From Leucosporidium creatinivorum (lineage: Eukaryota > Basidiomycota > Microbotryomycetes > Leucosporidiales > Leucosporidiaceae), in the NCBI GenBank assembly GCA_001600635.1, contig BCKL01000014.1:386202-450201 (forward strand): 64,000 bases of DNA. The letters run 5' to 3'. Below are positions 23,670 through 36,652 of the stretch, in pieces (position 1 is the first letter of the stretch; the number at the start of each line of letters is the position of its first letter). The notes beneath the pieces are model-generated. The model saw only the letters and a program-made list of their open reading frames with translations. It did not search any database and was not told the DNA's origin. The translations under genes were made by a program, and so were the position numbers.

Positions 23670-25110
23670 ATGGCTCCCCCTCACCGCCATCAGCCGCCTC
23701 AGCAGCAGCAGCGCAACATCGCCCCTCGGCAAGCAACCGACTGTGCCCTCTTCTTCGTGCCCCGAGGCAAGACTCAACCTCTGTACCGACCTGCAGCCCT
23801 TCGCCGCTCCTCGCCCGCTCCTGCAGCTCATCCCAATGCCATCTCGGCCTCACACCACTCGCCGCCCGCTTCCCCCTCCCTCTCCGTCGTCGAAACCAAG
23901 TCGTCCTGGCTCGGCTCGCTGCCCTGGTCACCAGCAGGCGGTGAACGTGAATTCCGTTTCGATGTACAGCCTACAGGCTCCGCCGCGGGCACGATGCTGG
24001 CCAAATCCCAGTGGAGGGTGCGTCTGGGCGACTGTCTCAGCTGCCAGCCCGAGCGAATCGGAAACGCTGACATTACCTCCGCGCTTGTGGCAACCTACAG
24101 CCCGACGAGGAAGCTCTCATTTGCGCCGACGCCGACTGCACCACTCGCTTTGGGTTGATTGACCGCAAGCATCACTGCAGGTGCGTCTCGGTTCGCTTGC
24201 CCTTGCCCCTTGTCTTGCCGTTCGTTTGATTCGCTGTACTGACTCCACATGATTCTACAGACGATGCGGTGAAATCTACTGTGCTGCACACTCGTCGCGC
24301 ACTTCGTCGCTGTGGCCTCATCCGACCGAGCCGCTCCTCGCGCCACCAACCCCGAAGGCGACTCCCAGGTCGACGCCCCGCTCCTCTACGGTCGACATTC
24401 CTTCCCTCGCTTTCAACACCAACTACACTTCGCCCGGCTCATCGGCCATCTCCATCTCAGGCAGCTCCAGCTCGTCCTCCCACAACGGCTCGACTTCCAC
24501 ACCGACCCATTCCCCTCCCAAGAACGGCGCCGGCTTCCCCCTCCCAGCAGTCGTGGTTCGCGTCTGCGATTCCTGCTACTTTGCGGCTCCTACTCCTCCT
24601 CTCCTCACTCCCCCTCTTCCCAATATCCTCACCCGCCCGCTCACCCTCCACCACCCTCGCGGCTCGGTCTCCTCCTCGGCGGGCTTCTCCTCCTTCTCCC
24701 AATCTCCTCCTCGCACCCAACGTCAGCGCGAGAAGTCCCGCTCTCGTTCGCGCCAAGGATCAGCTTCGGGAGCGAGCTCCTTTGGTACCTCGGCTTCGTC
24801 CTCGACCACTCCTCCCACCTCGCTCGACACGAACCTCGGAGTGCGCTCACGAGGAGTGTCACCCGCCACCAGCCTACGAGGGACTTCGGGAATCGCGCGC
24901 AAGGGAATCGTCTACGAGGAGCCTCGCGAGTCGCTGGACGACGAGGATGAGGAGAGCGACGACGAGCCGACGACCGAGGAGGAGAACAGTCCTATCGAGC
25001 CCGCCGAGGGGGATCAGCAGCAGCAGGAAGGCGCCTCAAATCGCTTGCTCAGGAGGGAGTCGGCGTTTGGGAGTGTCAAGGGTGCTTGGCAGAGCTGGGC
25101 TACCTTCTGA
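23670..25110 (+). CDS. FYVE zinc-finger protein
   Basis: Three exons (23670-24017, 24101-24180, 24261-25110) join in frame. After a Pro/Gln-rich N-terminus, exon 2 and exon 3 build a FYVE finger: CADADCTTRFGLIDRKHHCR then RCGEIYCAAH, with the basic RKHHCRRCG motif that binds phosphatidylinositol-3-phosphate. The distal cysteine pair VRVCDSCY follows after a long Ser/Thr/Pro insert of about 65 residues, which is unusual within a FYVE fold. The C-terminal half is Ser-rich with an acidic patch (DDEDEESDDEP) and ends GAWQSWATF. Family members act on endosomes or vacuoles (the yeast relatives include PIB2 and VAC1). A Pib2-like TORC1 role is possible but not shown. The start at 23670 was chosen for its ACAAACATGG context. 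Confidence 0.82.
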
Positions 25111-25789
25111 GTGAAGCTGGCTTTCGTCGAACGATCTGTAGATTTGTGCTCGCCGACTCGGCGCTTGTTCGTACCCCCCTCGCTTATTTAGATCTATAGA
25201 GTGTTTTGACTTTCCCTTACCGTTCATATCTTATTATCCGTGCCCATACTTGTCAATTCACACGAGACCGTCTCATAGTCAAGATGAGTGGGGGGAGGGA
25301 CCGAGAGCGGAAGGCCGAAGGCTCGGCAAGCGAGGGCGCGAGGCTACCACTAAGCTCGCGAGGACAGGAGCGCTCGTACTAAGCTACAGCCTGTCGAGCA
25401 GGAGCTTCACTCGCTGCGAAGGCGACTGACCGCTCGGCGCAAAGGCCCTCGTCTTGTCGGTTCGTCCTTCGGCTCCCGAGCCTTGCTGACCTCGCTCGAG
25501 GTGCTTGCATTACCCGGCGCTGTCCTTCGCTGAAGTTGCACTCGAGTACGCTTCTCTTCGTGCAGCCCACGCAAGCTCACAGGCGAATTCGATTCCACAA
25601 TCGCCGAAGCATAAATCATTGCGCCTATACATGAGGTTCTGCACACGAGCTAACGAGTCCTATGTAGTCGTAACACACCAAAGAGAGGCCGCCCCTTGTC
25701 CCGCAAAGAGGCAAATGTACAAAATAAGTGAGGGTCCATCGTCGTCGTCGTCGCCGCCGAAAAGTGTCTGTCGTCATCCACGCTCCCCA
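25111..25789. other. Convergent 3' flanks, no gene
   Basis: Lies between the stops of the FYVE gene (plus strand) and the MYB gene (minus strand). No convincing coding sequence was found; probable 3' UTRs and terminators. Confidence 0.5.
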
Positions 25790-28647
25790 TCAGCCTGCAA
25801 TGCCAGGCAAGCAGGCCCGCCCATGCTGATCCACGCCCATAAGGTCGCTCGTCGGGTGCGCCTTGCCTGCTCCTCCTCCTCCTCCCAGGCCAGGACTGGC
25901 AACTCCGAGGCTATTCGCCCTCGACCCTCCCCATCCCGCCATGCCAGCGCTGCCCAATCCTGCTCCCACCGTCGCAGAGCGCACCATTCCTGTCCCTCCT
26001 CCTCCTCCTGATCCTCCGCCGAAAGCAAAGTCTGTTCGGATCCTTAATCCTCCTCCTCCACCTCCAGCGCCGAATGCTCCTTGCCCGAGACTCTCTCCTC
26101 CGGGCGACGAGTAGCCCCTCGTCATGCCCGTAGCGGCAGGTCGAGACCTCGGTGTTGCTTGATCTTGCTCCATGGAGGGGCGGTAGAGCGAAGGCGAGGC
26201 GAGAGGGGTGGTGAGGTCGATGGGAGGGTCGAGTGTCGAAGAGAGGGAGAGGGAGGAAGGGCGAGAGATGCGCCGGCTGGAGGAGTGGAAGGAGGAGGTG
26301 GAGGAAAGGGGAGGTTTTGAGGGCTTGGAGGGCGTGGGGGAGGAAGAGGAAGAAGGGATGGAGGAGAGCGCCGCGGGGGTGGAGAGCGAGTGAGAGAGCG
26401 AATGAGAGGAGGGCTTGAGGTCCTGCATGGAGGCAGAGGCGGTGTAGGCTGGCCGGTGCATCTGCTGAGTGCTTGTGTAGATGGAGGATGCCGTCGAAGG
26501 TTGCGGCGCGAAGGAAGGGTAGACGGGCACCGAGCCTCGGCGAGGCATCATCGGTTTCCGTGGCTCCTCGGGAACGTCCTCCACAGTCGGCGAGTAGGGG
26601 TGATAAGGCGAAGAGGCGGCGGAAGAGGTGCTCGACCGAGTAGGGTGGCTGTAGTAGTCGCTGCCGGGCGAAGCAGCGTCGATCGGCGAGGGTTGCGAGT
26701 AGTTGAGCGAGTGCGACGAGTACGAGTTGGAGAGGCCGTTTGACGAGGTCGACGATACGATGTTGCCCCATTCGTCGAGCTGGGTTGGTGCCAGCGCCGC
26801 CTCGTATTGAGCCTGCTCGACCGAGACGAGATGCGAAGGGTGGACGTAGGGCTGTCCTCCTCCGCCGCCGTACAGCGCATGCGGCTGAATCGACTCGACC
26901 GACGCCGAGTGGCCATGAGTGGATGTGCCGTAGCTGGCCAACTGGTACATCGGCTCCGAAGCCGACTGCAGGTGTCCGGTGAGGGGAGGCGAGTAGATGT
27001 AAGGCTCGGGGTAGGCGTATTGCGGATGCGGCTGCTCCTGAGCGTACTGGTCGACAGGGTAGGCCGTCTGCGCCATCGGATCGTTAATGTGGAGGTGCGA
27101 AAAGGACGTCTCGTAAGCTGCGCCGCCATTAACGTCGGTGTAGCTCTCCATCGCCTGATCGTCGCTCCAGCTCGGTCCCGATTCGAATTCGGGGTGAATG
27201 CTGGTGCCAGAGTAGAAGGCGCTGGTGGTAGCCATGGGAGGTGGTGGTGCAGGGGGCGAGGGCTCGGCAGCGCTGTAGGAGTATTCGCCGGCGGGGAGAG
27301 CAGGGGAGGAAGCCGAGTGCTGATGGCGGTAGGGACTGCGGTCGGGCGTTGCTGGAGGGGTATCGCCGCGCATGGGGACCAAGGTCTGCACCTGGATGGG
27401 GTAGCCGTGCTCGTCGGTAGTGGTGTAGGTCGCTCCCGGCTCGAGCATGGCCTTGGTGAGGTCGCGCGAGACGACCTGAAGAGGCTGAGGTGGGCCTCCC
27501 TGCACCCGCTGATGCATCGGCGTCGGTGGACTGTAGGTGCTGATGGAAGATTGACTCCTTGTCATGCCGTGTGTCGCTGGCGAGTAGTAGGCGGTAGGGA
27601 AGGCGCCTGGCGAGTTGGCGCTGGTCGGCGCGAACTGCTCGATGCTGGCTCCGCGCATCGGGGAGAAGGCCGCGAGGGAGGAGATGGACTCGCTGCGACT
27701 CTTGGTCATGGGAGACGAGCGGACGTATGGGGTGAAGCGTGAGGTGCTACCGGATAGCGAGTTGGAAGAGGCGGAGCGCGACATGGAAGGGGCAGGCGAC
27801 ATCTCTCCTCCGCCGAGGTCGAGGTTGGCCGCGAGCGAGCTGATGCTGTCTCCTCGTTTCCGCTTTTGTCGAATGAGCGAGCTGTGGTGTGTAGCGAGGT
27901 CAGTAAAGCTGCTGGACATTGAGCCTCGGACTGTCGCCGAGCAGGAGCAGCCAACTCACGCGTTGAAGAAGTTCTTGATGGCATTGTCAGGGCGGCCAGG
28001 CAGGTGCTTTGCCATCTCTGCCCACCTCGATCCAATCTTGGCGTACATGCTGTGGATCAGGCGCTCCTCCTCTGCAGTCCATTCGCCCTTGTTGACTGTC
28101 GACGGGAGAGCATCAGCTCGCTTCGGCAGCTCGCTCACTTCTGCAGCAAACTCACTGGTAGGGTCGAGATGGTTGTGCCATCGTTCTCGACATTGCTTGC
28201 CGCTGCGGGACTTCATGTCGGCGGCGATTACCACCTAAGTAGAGGGACAAATCGAGGGTTAGCACCCCGCTCGTGGTCGGCTCACATGTAGCTGCTGCTA
28301 CTGACCCATTTCTCCGAGCCGTACTGAGCTACGAGACCTTGTAGCTGGGTATCCTCCTCCTTGGTCCAGGGTCCCCTGGAGCCCTTTGGCTTCTGCAGCA
28401 AGCGCCAGCGCTGAACCAGAGCCCACGCGAGACGAGGTCAGCTCTCCTGCTACAAGCGACGCGTTTCCTGACCCTAGAGAGCACTACACACCTCAGTACA
28501 GTCCGCCTTGTCGTGCTCGCCATTAGGGAAAGCGCGACGAGCAATCTCGGTCCAAGAGATGCGACCTTCTCCCTCCTCGAGACTGGACCGGAGCTTCAAG
28601 TCGTCCTCTGGCGTCCAGGGGCTTGTTTCTGCCTGCTCCTTGGTCAT
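25790..28647 (-). CDS. Three-repeat MYB (R1R2R3) transcription factor
   Basis: DNA-binding protein of about 800 residues. Three MYB/SANT repeats sit at the N-terminus. R1 has SPWTPEDDLKLRSSLEEG and ends TERW; R2 has RGPWTKEEDTQLQGLVAQYG and CRERWHNHLDP; R3 has KGEWTAEEERLIHSMYAKIG and NAIKNFF. The spaced tryptophans are all visible. Introns interrupt the repeats near 28413-28495, 28238-28308, 28095-28155 and 27877-27957, and each joins in frame. A basic RQKRKRG patch follows R3. The long C-terminal part (27.9-25.8 kb) is Ser/Pro/Tyr/Gly-rich and likely disordered or activating. It is divergent from cullin-4 with about 1.2 kb between. Target genes cannot be read from sequence. Confidence 0.9.
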
Positions 28648-29887
28648 GACTGCACACGCCGTTGCTAAAAGGCCCTGCCTGTGCTGCTAGAGCGGTTGCC
28701 TCGCCGTGCGAAAGTCGAGGTTGGAAGCTGTCGCGGGATCGAGGGTTGGAGAGAAGCGTGGAGTAGGGTTTGGCAGGAGGTCGAGGCGCGGTAGATGAGG
28801 GAAAGGGGCGAGCAAGAGCTGAGTGTGCTGAAGAGGTGCAGAGACGTCGAGGGCGAAACAAGCGACAGGAAAGCGAAGGAGGAGAAGCGAGAAGGCGGAG
28901 GAGCGAAGCCGGAGTTCGAGGGTGTGAGAGGAGGGGGAGCTTGAACAGTAGGAGCTCGAGCGGAGGAGACTTGTGCAGCTGCTACTACTGCTCGAAAGAC
29001 ACGTCCACCCCCTTTCTACCAGGCTTTAAAGTCCTTGCAGGCCAGCCTCCTCGCCGGGGTAGCTGCGCGAGGTTGGGCCAGGGCAAAGGCGGAGTAGCGG
29101 GAGAGGCTTCTCGTACAGAAGCGAGTGGAAGGTGCTCTGGATGCTGCAGATTTGTAGCAGGCGACAAAATTGCGTCCGAGGGTTCTGGAGCTGGTATAGC
29201 GCTGCAGAGAGCCAATCTCGGCGGCGAGTTCTCATCGCCGAGAAGGTGGCCAGCGCCGCTCTTGCTGCCCCTTGGTCCCAGAGCCACCGTGGATAATACT
29301 CAACCTCGTATCCAAACGCTCGAGGTCGAGTCTTGGCTGCCTTTGGACCACTTTTGACGCCGAGGCAGAGGGAAGTAGAGGGCGCGCCGAGCGACTGAGC
29401 CGAGCGACGGAATTGACAGTTGGGGAGGAGTAGGCATGTCATAACGTACATAGGCACAGCTCCTTTGTAATCAGAAGCTAGACCTGTGACTTACTCGGCT
29501 GTGAGAGGTTCACAATGCTCGAAAGCTTCGAATTTCGGCGATGAGGCGCTTCGCCGAACTCGCTGGCTCTGAAGCAAAGGCGGGATCTGCCAAGTAGCTT
29601 CCAAGTAGCTTACGTCGGCTCAATTCTCGGTACGGTTTGAGCTGGATCCCATTGTCTTCATGGTCGAATAAGGACTGCAGCGAGCTTGCCTCAGCCTCGG
29701 AGATGAGCCGGGGCCGAGGGAGCTGGGGCGAGCTGTAGGTCGCTGTAGAGGCTCAGCGCTAGCGCGCGGCCAGTCTTCCACCATGAACTATTCTAGCTGA
29801 ACAGAGAGCTAAAATACCAAGCTGCAGCCGGAAGGAAACCCTCGATCCCTACAACTTCGCCTCTCTCGCTCTCCCCACACAACTTGA
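28648..29887. promoter_or_regulatory. Divergent intergenic region, MYB / cullin-4
   Basis: About 1.24 kb between the divergent start codons of the MYB factor and cullin-4. It contains open frames but none with a recognisable domain or splice support. Presumed to hold both promoters and 5' leaders. Confidence 0.5.
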
Positions 29888-32800
29888 ATGAGCGGCCTCT
29901 CTGACTCTCCCCCTCGCAAGCTCGCCAAGATGGAACCGGTGGACGATACAGCTACAGAACTTTGTCATGGAGCCGCTGTACCCAAGAACGGCAAGCCCGT
30001 CGCTCATCCGGGCCCTCCACCTGCGTCGTCGACCAAGAAACGGCTCGGGTTGGCTACAGGGCTCGAGAAATCGGGATCGAAGAAGCTGGTGTTGAAGCCG
30101 AAAGGTGAGTGGATGCTCCTGCTGGTCTCTGCACCGTAAGCTGATCCAGTCGTCCTCCTACAAGCCCGCACCTCCACACCCTCCTCCTCAAACTCGCATC
30201 CCGACGCTTCCTCCTACCTTCAGCAGTCGCTACACACCCTCACTCGCGCCACCCGAGCAATTCTCACCACCCAACCTACGCCCGAGTCGCTGCAAGCGCT
30301 CTACACCCTCTGCGAGAACGCCGTCAGCAGCGGCGCCGGCACGGCTCAAACGCTGTACGATCGGATCAGGTTGGAAGTCGAGAGGCAGACGGTCGAGGTG
30401 CGGAAGGAGCTCGCCAATGCCGGAGATGAGAGTGAGGAGACTTGGTTGGCGAGGTGGGAGACGACCGCGAAGAGGTATTTGGAGCAGGTGCTCTTGATCA
30501 GGTCGGTGTTTCTGCATTTGGACAGGACATACGTGTTGAAGGAGCAGGGATTGCTTTCGCTGTGGTGCGTCGGCTCTGTGCGTTCGACTCAAGACCGAGC
30601 TGATGACTGATCCGCTCGCTTCGCAGGGAAATGGGGCTCGACCAGTACCGCCATGCTGTAGTCGAGAGTGAAGCGGTGGCTACTCGCACTACTGCCGGTC
30701 TCTTGTCTCTCGTGCAGAAGGATCGGTATGTCCTCGCCGTTTTGCTGAGCTGCTCGGCGCTCGCTCACTCCCCTCCCTCTTCAGCGACGGCGACCTCATT
30801 CCTCGGCCTCTCCTCTCGTCCATCATCACCCTCCTCTCCACCTTCTCGCCTCAATCCCTCTCCACCCTGTTCACTACCCCGTTCCTCACCGCCACCCGGC
30901 AATACTTCAAGCTCGAAGCCGCTCGTCTCGCTGCCGAACTCGAGCCCTCCGACTACCTCAAGCAGATTAACCGCCGGCTGGGAGAGGAGGGAGAGAGGTG
31001 CGAGATTGTCATTGGTGGAGACGTCAAGGGCAGTGTGCTGCGAGTCGTGCTGGAGGAGATGGTCACGGTTCATGTCGAAGCGATTGTCGAGAAGGGTAAG
31101 CTTCGGCGAGGGCGGAAGCATGAGACTCGGAGCTGACGAGGCTTAGCTGTTGACAGCTCTTGGTGTCATGATCACCGAGGATAAGAAGGAGGATCTCACC
31201 ACACTCTACACCCTGCTTAATCGAGTGTCCAACCTCACGGTCCTTCGCACGACTTTCCTCGAGCACATCAAGGTTCGCACACACCCTAACCTGTACTCGA
31301 GTATTACTGACCTTCTCCTTTGTATCCCACAGGCGACCGGTCTCGCCATCGTCCTCGACACCACCGCCGACGACAAGATGGTCGACCGTCTCATCGCTCT
31401 TCGGCAGTCTTCGCTGCAGATCGTCGAACGATGCTTCGCCGCGGACTCGAGCTTCTCTCAGAGCGTATCGCAAGCCTTCGCCGTTTTTATCAACAAGAGG
31501 GAGAACAAGCCTGCCGAGATGATGGGTAAGTGCTGGGGCGCCGAGTGGTCGAGGGGCGGACGGTCGCGGAGAGCGGCTCGCTGACCATATACCGCGTTTG
31601 ATCAACAGCCAAGTACCTCGACGCCAAGCTGCGAGCGGGCAATCGTGGCATGGACGACGCTGCTCTCGAGGCGACGCTCAACGATGTGCTCTTCCTCTTC
31701 CGGTTCACTCAGGGTGCGTTAGCCACCACTCCTCCATCTGCGATGCGAGATCGATGCTGACTCTTCTCACTTCCCTTCTACCCTCTTCTGTCCTCGCCAC
31801 GACCCCCGTCGCCCTCCCTCCGCCTCGACTCGGTTCGCTTCGTCCCGCGATAGGCAAGGACATCTTCGAAGCCTTCTACAAGCGTGACCTGGCCAAGCGA
31901 TTGCTGCTGAACAAGTCTGCGTCGTTCGATGCCGAGCGGAGCATGCTGTCGAAGCTCAAGGATGGTGAGTGCCGCTTCAGGGAGGAGCGTCGAGCAAAGA
32001 GCTGACCCTGCTCTTCCCTCGCGCCCAGAGTGCGGAGCTGGATTCACTACCAAGCTAGAGATCATGTTCAAGGGTGAGTCTCCGCTTCCTGTTCATATCC
32101 CATTTCTCCTCGAACGCCGAGCTGACCTCCTCCCTCCTCAACAGACATCGAGCTCTCGGACGACATCATGCGCGCCTACCACGGTTCCCTCTCTGCCTCG
32201 AAGGACCCCTCCGATGCCCACCCCTTCGACCTTGCCGTCTCCATCCTCTCAACCGGCAACTGGCCCACCTACCCTATCACCCCGCTCTCCCTCCCGCCCT
32301 CCATGTCCACCTCTCTCGACCGATTCAAATCCTTCTACACCTCCAAATATTCGGGAAGGACGATCACCTGGGCGCATCAGCTGGATACTTGTGCGGTGAG
32401 GGCCGTGTTCCCGAAGAGCGGAGGGGAGAAGAGGCCCAAGGAGTTGGCGGTGAGCTTGTGGCAGACGGTGGTGCTGTTGCTGTTTAATGCAGTGCCGGAG
32501 GGGGGATCGTTGGGCTTCAAGGAGATTGTGGAGATGACTAGGTTGGGTGAGTGGTCTCGGTCGTTGCGAGAGAGACCTCTCTTCGTTCAAGCGGGCGCTG
32601 ACCTTCTTCTTCCTCCTTCTCAACTCTTAAAAACGATTCAAATACCTCCTCGATTCGCCTTCACCCCCAACAGAGCCGAAAGAAGCCGCCCGCACCCTCC
32701 AATCGCTCGCCTGCGGCAAAGTCCGAGTCCTGCAGAAGCATCCCAAGGGCAGGGAAGTCGACGAGACGGATGAGTTCTCGTTCAACTCGGTGCGTTGGTC

Positions 32801-33576
32801 TCTCTCTGCTTCCCCTCTCCTTTGAAGGACCTCGAAGAGCGAATGAGACGAACGCCGAAAGCTGACACCTCCCCCTTCTCGACCGGCTCGCAGAACTTTA
32901 GGGACGACCACATCAAGATCAAGATTAATCAAATTCAGCAGACTGCTACTGTACGTCCTCTTCCCCTCTCTGCTCTGCTCCCTCTCCTCGCTGACCCATC
33001 ACCAATGCGATTCGAACAGGCTGAAGAGAACAAGGAGACTTCCGAGAAGGTCTTCACGGACCGAAGCTCGCATCTGCAGTTGGCTATCGTTCGGTACGCT
33101 CTCCTCTCTCTCCCTCTCCCTCTCCTGCCCGTCACCTGCGCAGAGCTGAGCCGAGCTGACCCTCACCCGTCATCGCCGAGCAGCATCATGAAAGCGCGCA
33201 AGACGTTGAAGTACAACGAGCTGTAGGTTTCCTGTCCTCTACGCCCCTTCTCCGCTCCTCTCCTCCTCCTGCTCCGAGCAAGAGCTGATGAACGACGACT
33301 GTGTGCAGCATCATGGAAGTCGTCCAACAAATCGGCGCGAGGTTCAAAGTCGAGCCGAGCGAGATCAAAAAGGTGCGTTGGTCCTTTTCCCATCTCCTCT
33401 TCCTCGTCTTCTCCGGTCAGAGCAGAGCAAGATCGCTAACGCTTCGCCACCCTCCCGCCCGCTTGCTCTCCACCGCTCGCTTCGCTTCGCTCGCGCAGTC
33501 CATCTCCTCCCTGATCGACCGCGAGTACATGCGCCGCAAGGACGGCGAGTTGAATGTGTTTGAGTATGTTGCTTGA
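29888..33576 (+). CDS. CUL4: Cullin-4 scaffold of CRL4 ubiquitin ligases
   Basis: Cullin of about 830 residues with about 13 introns. N-terminal KKLVLKPK precedes cullin repeats; [17 protein letters not shown] and [10 protein letters not shown] match the CUL4 version of the first repeats. The cullin-homology core is seen as [20 protein letters not shown] with [20 protein letters not shown]. The C-terminal winged-helix has the neddylation-site region [17 protein letters not shown], where the lysine after IVRIM is the expected NEDD8 acceptor, and the chain ends [11 protein letters not shown]4 binds DDB1 and RBX1 to ubiquitylate substrates in DNA repair and replication control; this role is known for the family. 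First intron is about 30104-30148. With TOM1 and the F-box genes it makes this window rich in ubiquitin-ligase parts, probably by chance. Confidence 0.93.
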
Positions 33577-34059
33577 GTGCACTCGGCTATCCTCGACTGC
33601 CGAGAAAGCGAGGTCGTTGGAGGTGAAGAAGGTCGGAGGTTCGGCCACGCGGGAGAAGCAAGGAGGGAGGGAGGCTGGCAGGAGATGACTGTGGATATAG
33701 TGTGTGTGTTGTGTACAAAGCGTTTGCTCTCTTTCTTGCTGCTACGTTATCTCCTCCTTATCGTTGCCCTCCGCCTCGTTGAGAAAAGAGAGAAGAGCGA
33801 GCGCCGAGTTCCGGGTCGTCGGGCGCTTCGCGTCGCGAGAAAGGCTCGCCAGGTCCTCTGTCCCGCCCGTCTCGCTCGCAAACGCAGGAGTCTGAATGGG
33901 TACTGAACAGACGTATCGATTTTTGGGGACAGCGAGGGGAGATAAGTACAGACCAAAGCGAGACCGAGAATCGTCGGCGAGAGCTATCTGCCTCGCTCCC
34001 TCCTCCATCTTCTCCTCCCCAACCTCCAGCCTCCAAGCATCAAGCTAACTCGACTAGTT
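33577..34059. other. Convergent 3' flanks, no gene
   Basis: Between the stops of cullin-4 and the RSC8-like gene. No convincing coding sequence; probable 3' UTRs. Confidence 0.5.
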
Positions 34060-36088
34060 TTAACCCAACCTCGCAAACCCTCCCTGCCCCACGCCGGGCG
34101 CCTGCCCCGGCTGGCCGACCAGCACAGGCTGCTGTGCTCCTCCTCCCACCCCTCCTCCCATAACCCTAGCGACCTCCTCGCTCGTAACACCCCCTCCCCC
34201 ACTCGCTCCTCCCGCCCCCGCCCTGGCCCTCTCCAAAACCCCCCTCAGTTCCATCCTCTCCCTCGCGACCCTCACCCTCTCCTCCTCGACCTCCTGCCTC
34301 ATCTTCTCCACGCCCCTCCTCTCTTGCTCCAACAATGCTTCCAGCGCACTAAAGTGACCGAGTTTGAGCTCGAGCTTGGAGAGTTGAGTCGAGATGAGCG
34401 TCGAGACGAGAGAGTGGAGCGACGAGTCTTCGGTTAGGGCTAGGAGGTGCGCCCGGGTCGAGGCGAGCGAGAGGGTCGAGAGGGCGAGGGATTTGCTGTC
34501 GGTGGGTTTGGCGTCTGCGGCGTCGTCGGCGGTGGAGGAGGTGGTGGTAGCGTCAAGATCCATCCCCTCCCCCTTCTCCCCACCACCCTCGGCGCTCTCC
34601 AACCCCCTCCTCAACTCCCTCTCCACCTCCCTCACTCCCCTCCCCGCCGCCTTCTTCGCCACCTCACTTCCCACACTCTCCGCCAACAGCGCCAACACCC
34701 CCAGTACAGGATTATCCTCCTTGCCCCACGCCTGCCTCTCATACCCTAGTGCTCCAAGCTCCTTGACACTGCCCTCGAGGAAAGGTTCCTCGATGGGCAG
34801 CCTCAAAAAAGTGGCTATACACTCTTCTTTGCTCCGCGTCCCCACGTGCAGGGAAATGGCGTCCCAGTCGTCTTGATGCATTTCGAGGCCTTCGAGGAGG
34901 AGCAACGTCTCTTGGTCTGTCCATGCTTGTTCGGAGGAGGAGGGGCGCGAGTAAGGCGAGGAGGAGGAGAGCTTGAGGAATGAGCCAGAGTGGAGCGAGG
35001 AGGGGAAGTGGCCCGAGGTGTAGCAGGGGGGACAGAGGTGGAGCTTCTCCTTCTCCTTCTTCCCGGGGGAGGAGGGAGAGGGGACGGCGACGGCGACGAG
35101 CGAGGTGTACTGGATGGCCGAGGTCGTAGATCCGCAAGTCGAACAAGGGTGGATCGTCGTTCCCATGCCCCCTGCCTCTCCTCCTCCTTCAGCAGCGTCG
35201 GCCTGAGCAGCGAGACTCGCAGCCGTCTCAGCGCTCAACTTGCTATCTCCTCCTCCGCGGCCTGCTCCTCCCGTGGCGACGAGGTCCTTCTTGAGCGTCG
35301 TCGTCGTCGAGGCCGAAGTACCAGGGTGTAGAGGAGCCAACCCGCGAGGCGTGTCGACCATGATGCGGAAGTGGCCGGTGAAGGGAGGGGCGAGCGACGA
35401 GGGGCGCGTGTCGGCGTCGATCTGCGCGGGGGTGGAGGAGTCGGGCGCGAGGTAGGGTGGTAACGAGGTGTAAATAGAGTCAGCGTCCTGTACACCCTGC
35501 AGCCCTACTGACGACCGAGGAGCGAGCCAGCCCGGTCGGGCCAAACAAGCGAATCGCGTGGTCCCCTCCTGCTCGCTCCCAGCTCCTTCTGTACCGCACC
35601 AGCCCCAGTCCAAGAGAGGAGCGAATACACACCTGATAATTAATCAACCCCCACTGTTCCAAAAACGCATGGACCCTCATGATGGCACAAACATCCCCAC
35701 TCAAATTCCTCCTACACGCCGTGACGGTCAAGTACTCTTGCGGTTGCAACCTATAGGTATGGACCATAAAGTCTCGATAGTCTTTATAAATGGCGGGCAC
35801 TTTGGAGCGGTTCTTGCCGTTGAAGAATTCGGGCAGGGAGCGCGATTCGATGGGATGGATCGAGGAGAGGGAGAACCAGGTTGAGTAGGAGGGGATTAGG
35901 ATCGGGTGGATTTGAGTGGCGAGGTACCGACGCGCGGTGGTTAGGCGGCGAGAGGTGGATGCGCTGTCTTCGGCGGGGAGTCCGGCTGACTGTTGAGCAT
36001 CCTCCTCGTTGGCGCGTGGTCGCTTCGAGGCGTCGAGCGCTGAGGGGGAGTTCTCGAAGGAACGTTTGCGGGTGGGAGAGGCTTCCAT
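34060..36088 (-). CDS. RSC8: SWI3/RSC8-like chromatin-remodelling subunit (SWIRM, SANT)
   Basis: About 625 residues in two exons (36088-35633 and 35487-34060), the 145-base intron joining GLINYQ to DADSIY. The SWIRM domain occupies exon 1: [20 protein letters not shown], then [20 protein letters not shown], then [12 protein letters not shown] cysteine-bearing module (HPCSTCGS ... [14 protein letters not shown]) fits the ZZ-type finger of this family. The SANT domain has [21 protein letters not shown] and [22 protein letters not shown]-terminal coiled coil ([20 protein letters not shown]) supports dimerisation. Family members are core subunits of SWI/SNF and RSC. Whether it serves one or both complexes in this fungus is not decidable here. 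Confidence 0.93.
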
Positions 36089-36652
36089 TGCTTCTGTACG
36101 AGAGCGAATAGGCGGAGAGACGAGGAGCGAGTGGGGAGGAGGAGAGAGAGGGAGAGCAGGGAGGGGGGCACGTCCAAGTTTCGAAGTAGGGGCTGAGCGA
36201 AAGGAGGGCTCTTCTGTAGCTCATGCGTTGCTCGCTCATTTAGTCTGAGATGTAGCAGAGTCTCCTGGACCTGCTCTGCTCCCTCTTCGCTCTTCTCCCG
36301 CTCTCTTCGACCCTCCTCGTAAACGAAGGCGCGTCTAGTATAGCACAGAACGGGGGCGCAGAATTAGTAGTAGTAGTGTATGAGAAGGTGTAAAAGTAGG
36401 AACAAGCATGGAAAAAGAGATCTATAGACATGTAGCAAGGAGATGTAGAAGGGGAAGGGGATGGGGCGGGTCGCGCGAAGGGTCGCCGAAGGGGGGGTTT
36501 GGAGGGGTGTAGGACAGGGCTTGGAGTGGGGGAGGGAGGTCGAATACTGTACAATAGAGTGTAGGTTAGTGCCGTGCTCTTACAGCTCCGTAGCTATCGA
36601 CGACGTCTAACTCACCTCTCGCCTCATTCGGCTCGCTCAGCTCGGCGCTCAA
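36089..36652. other. Intergenic, no gene seen
   Basis: Between the RSC8-like start and the stop of the low-complexity orphan, both minus strand. Contains the presumed RSC8 promoter and the orphan's 3' UTR. No supportable ORF. Confidence 0.45.
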
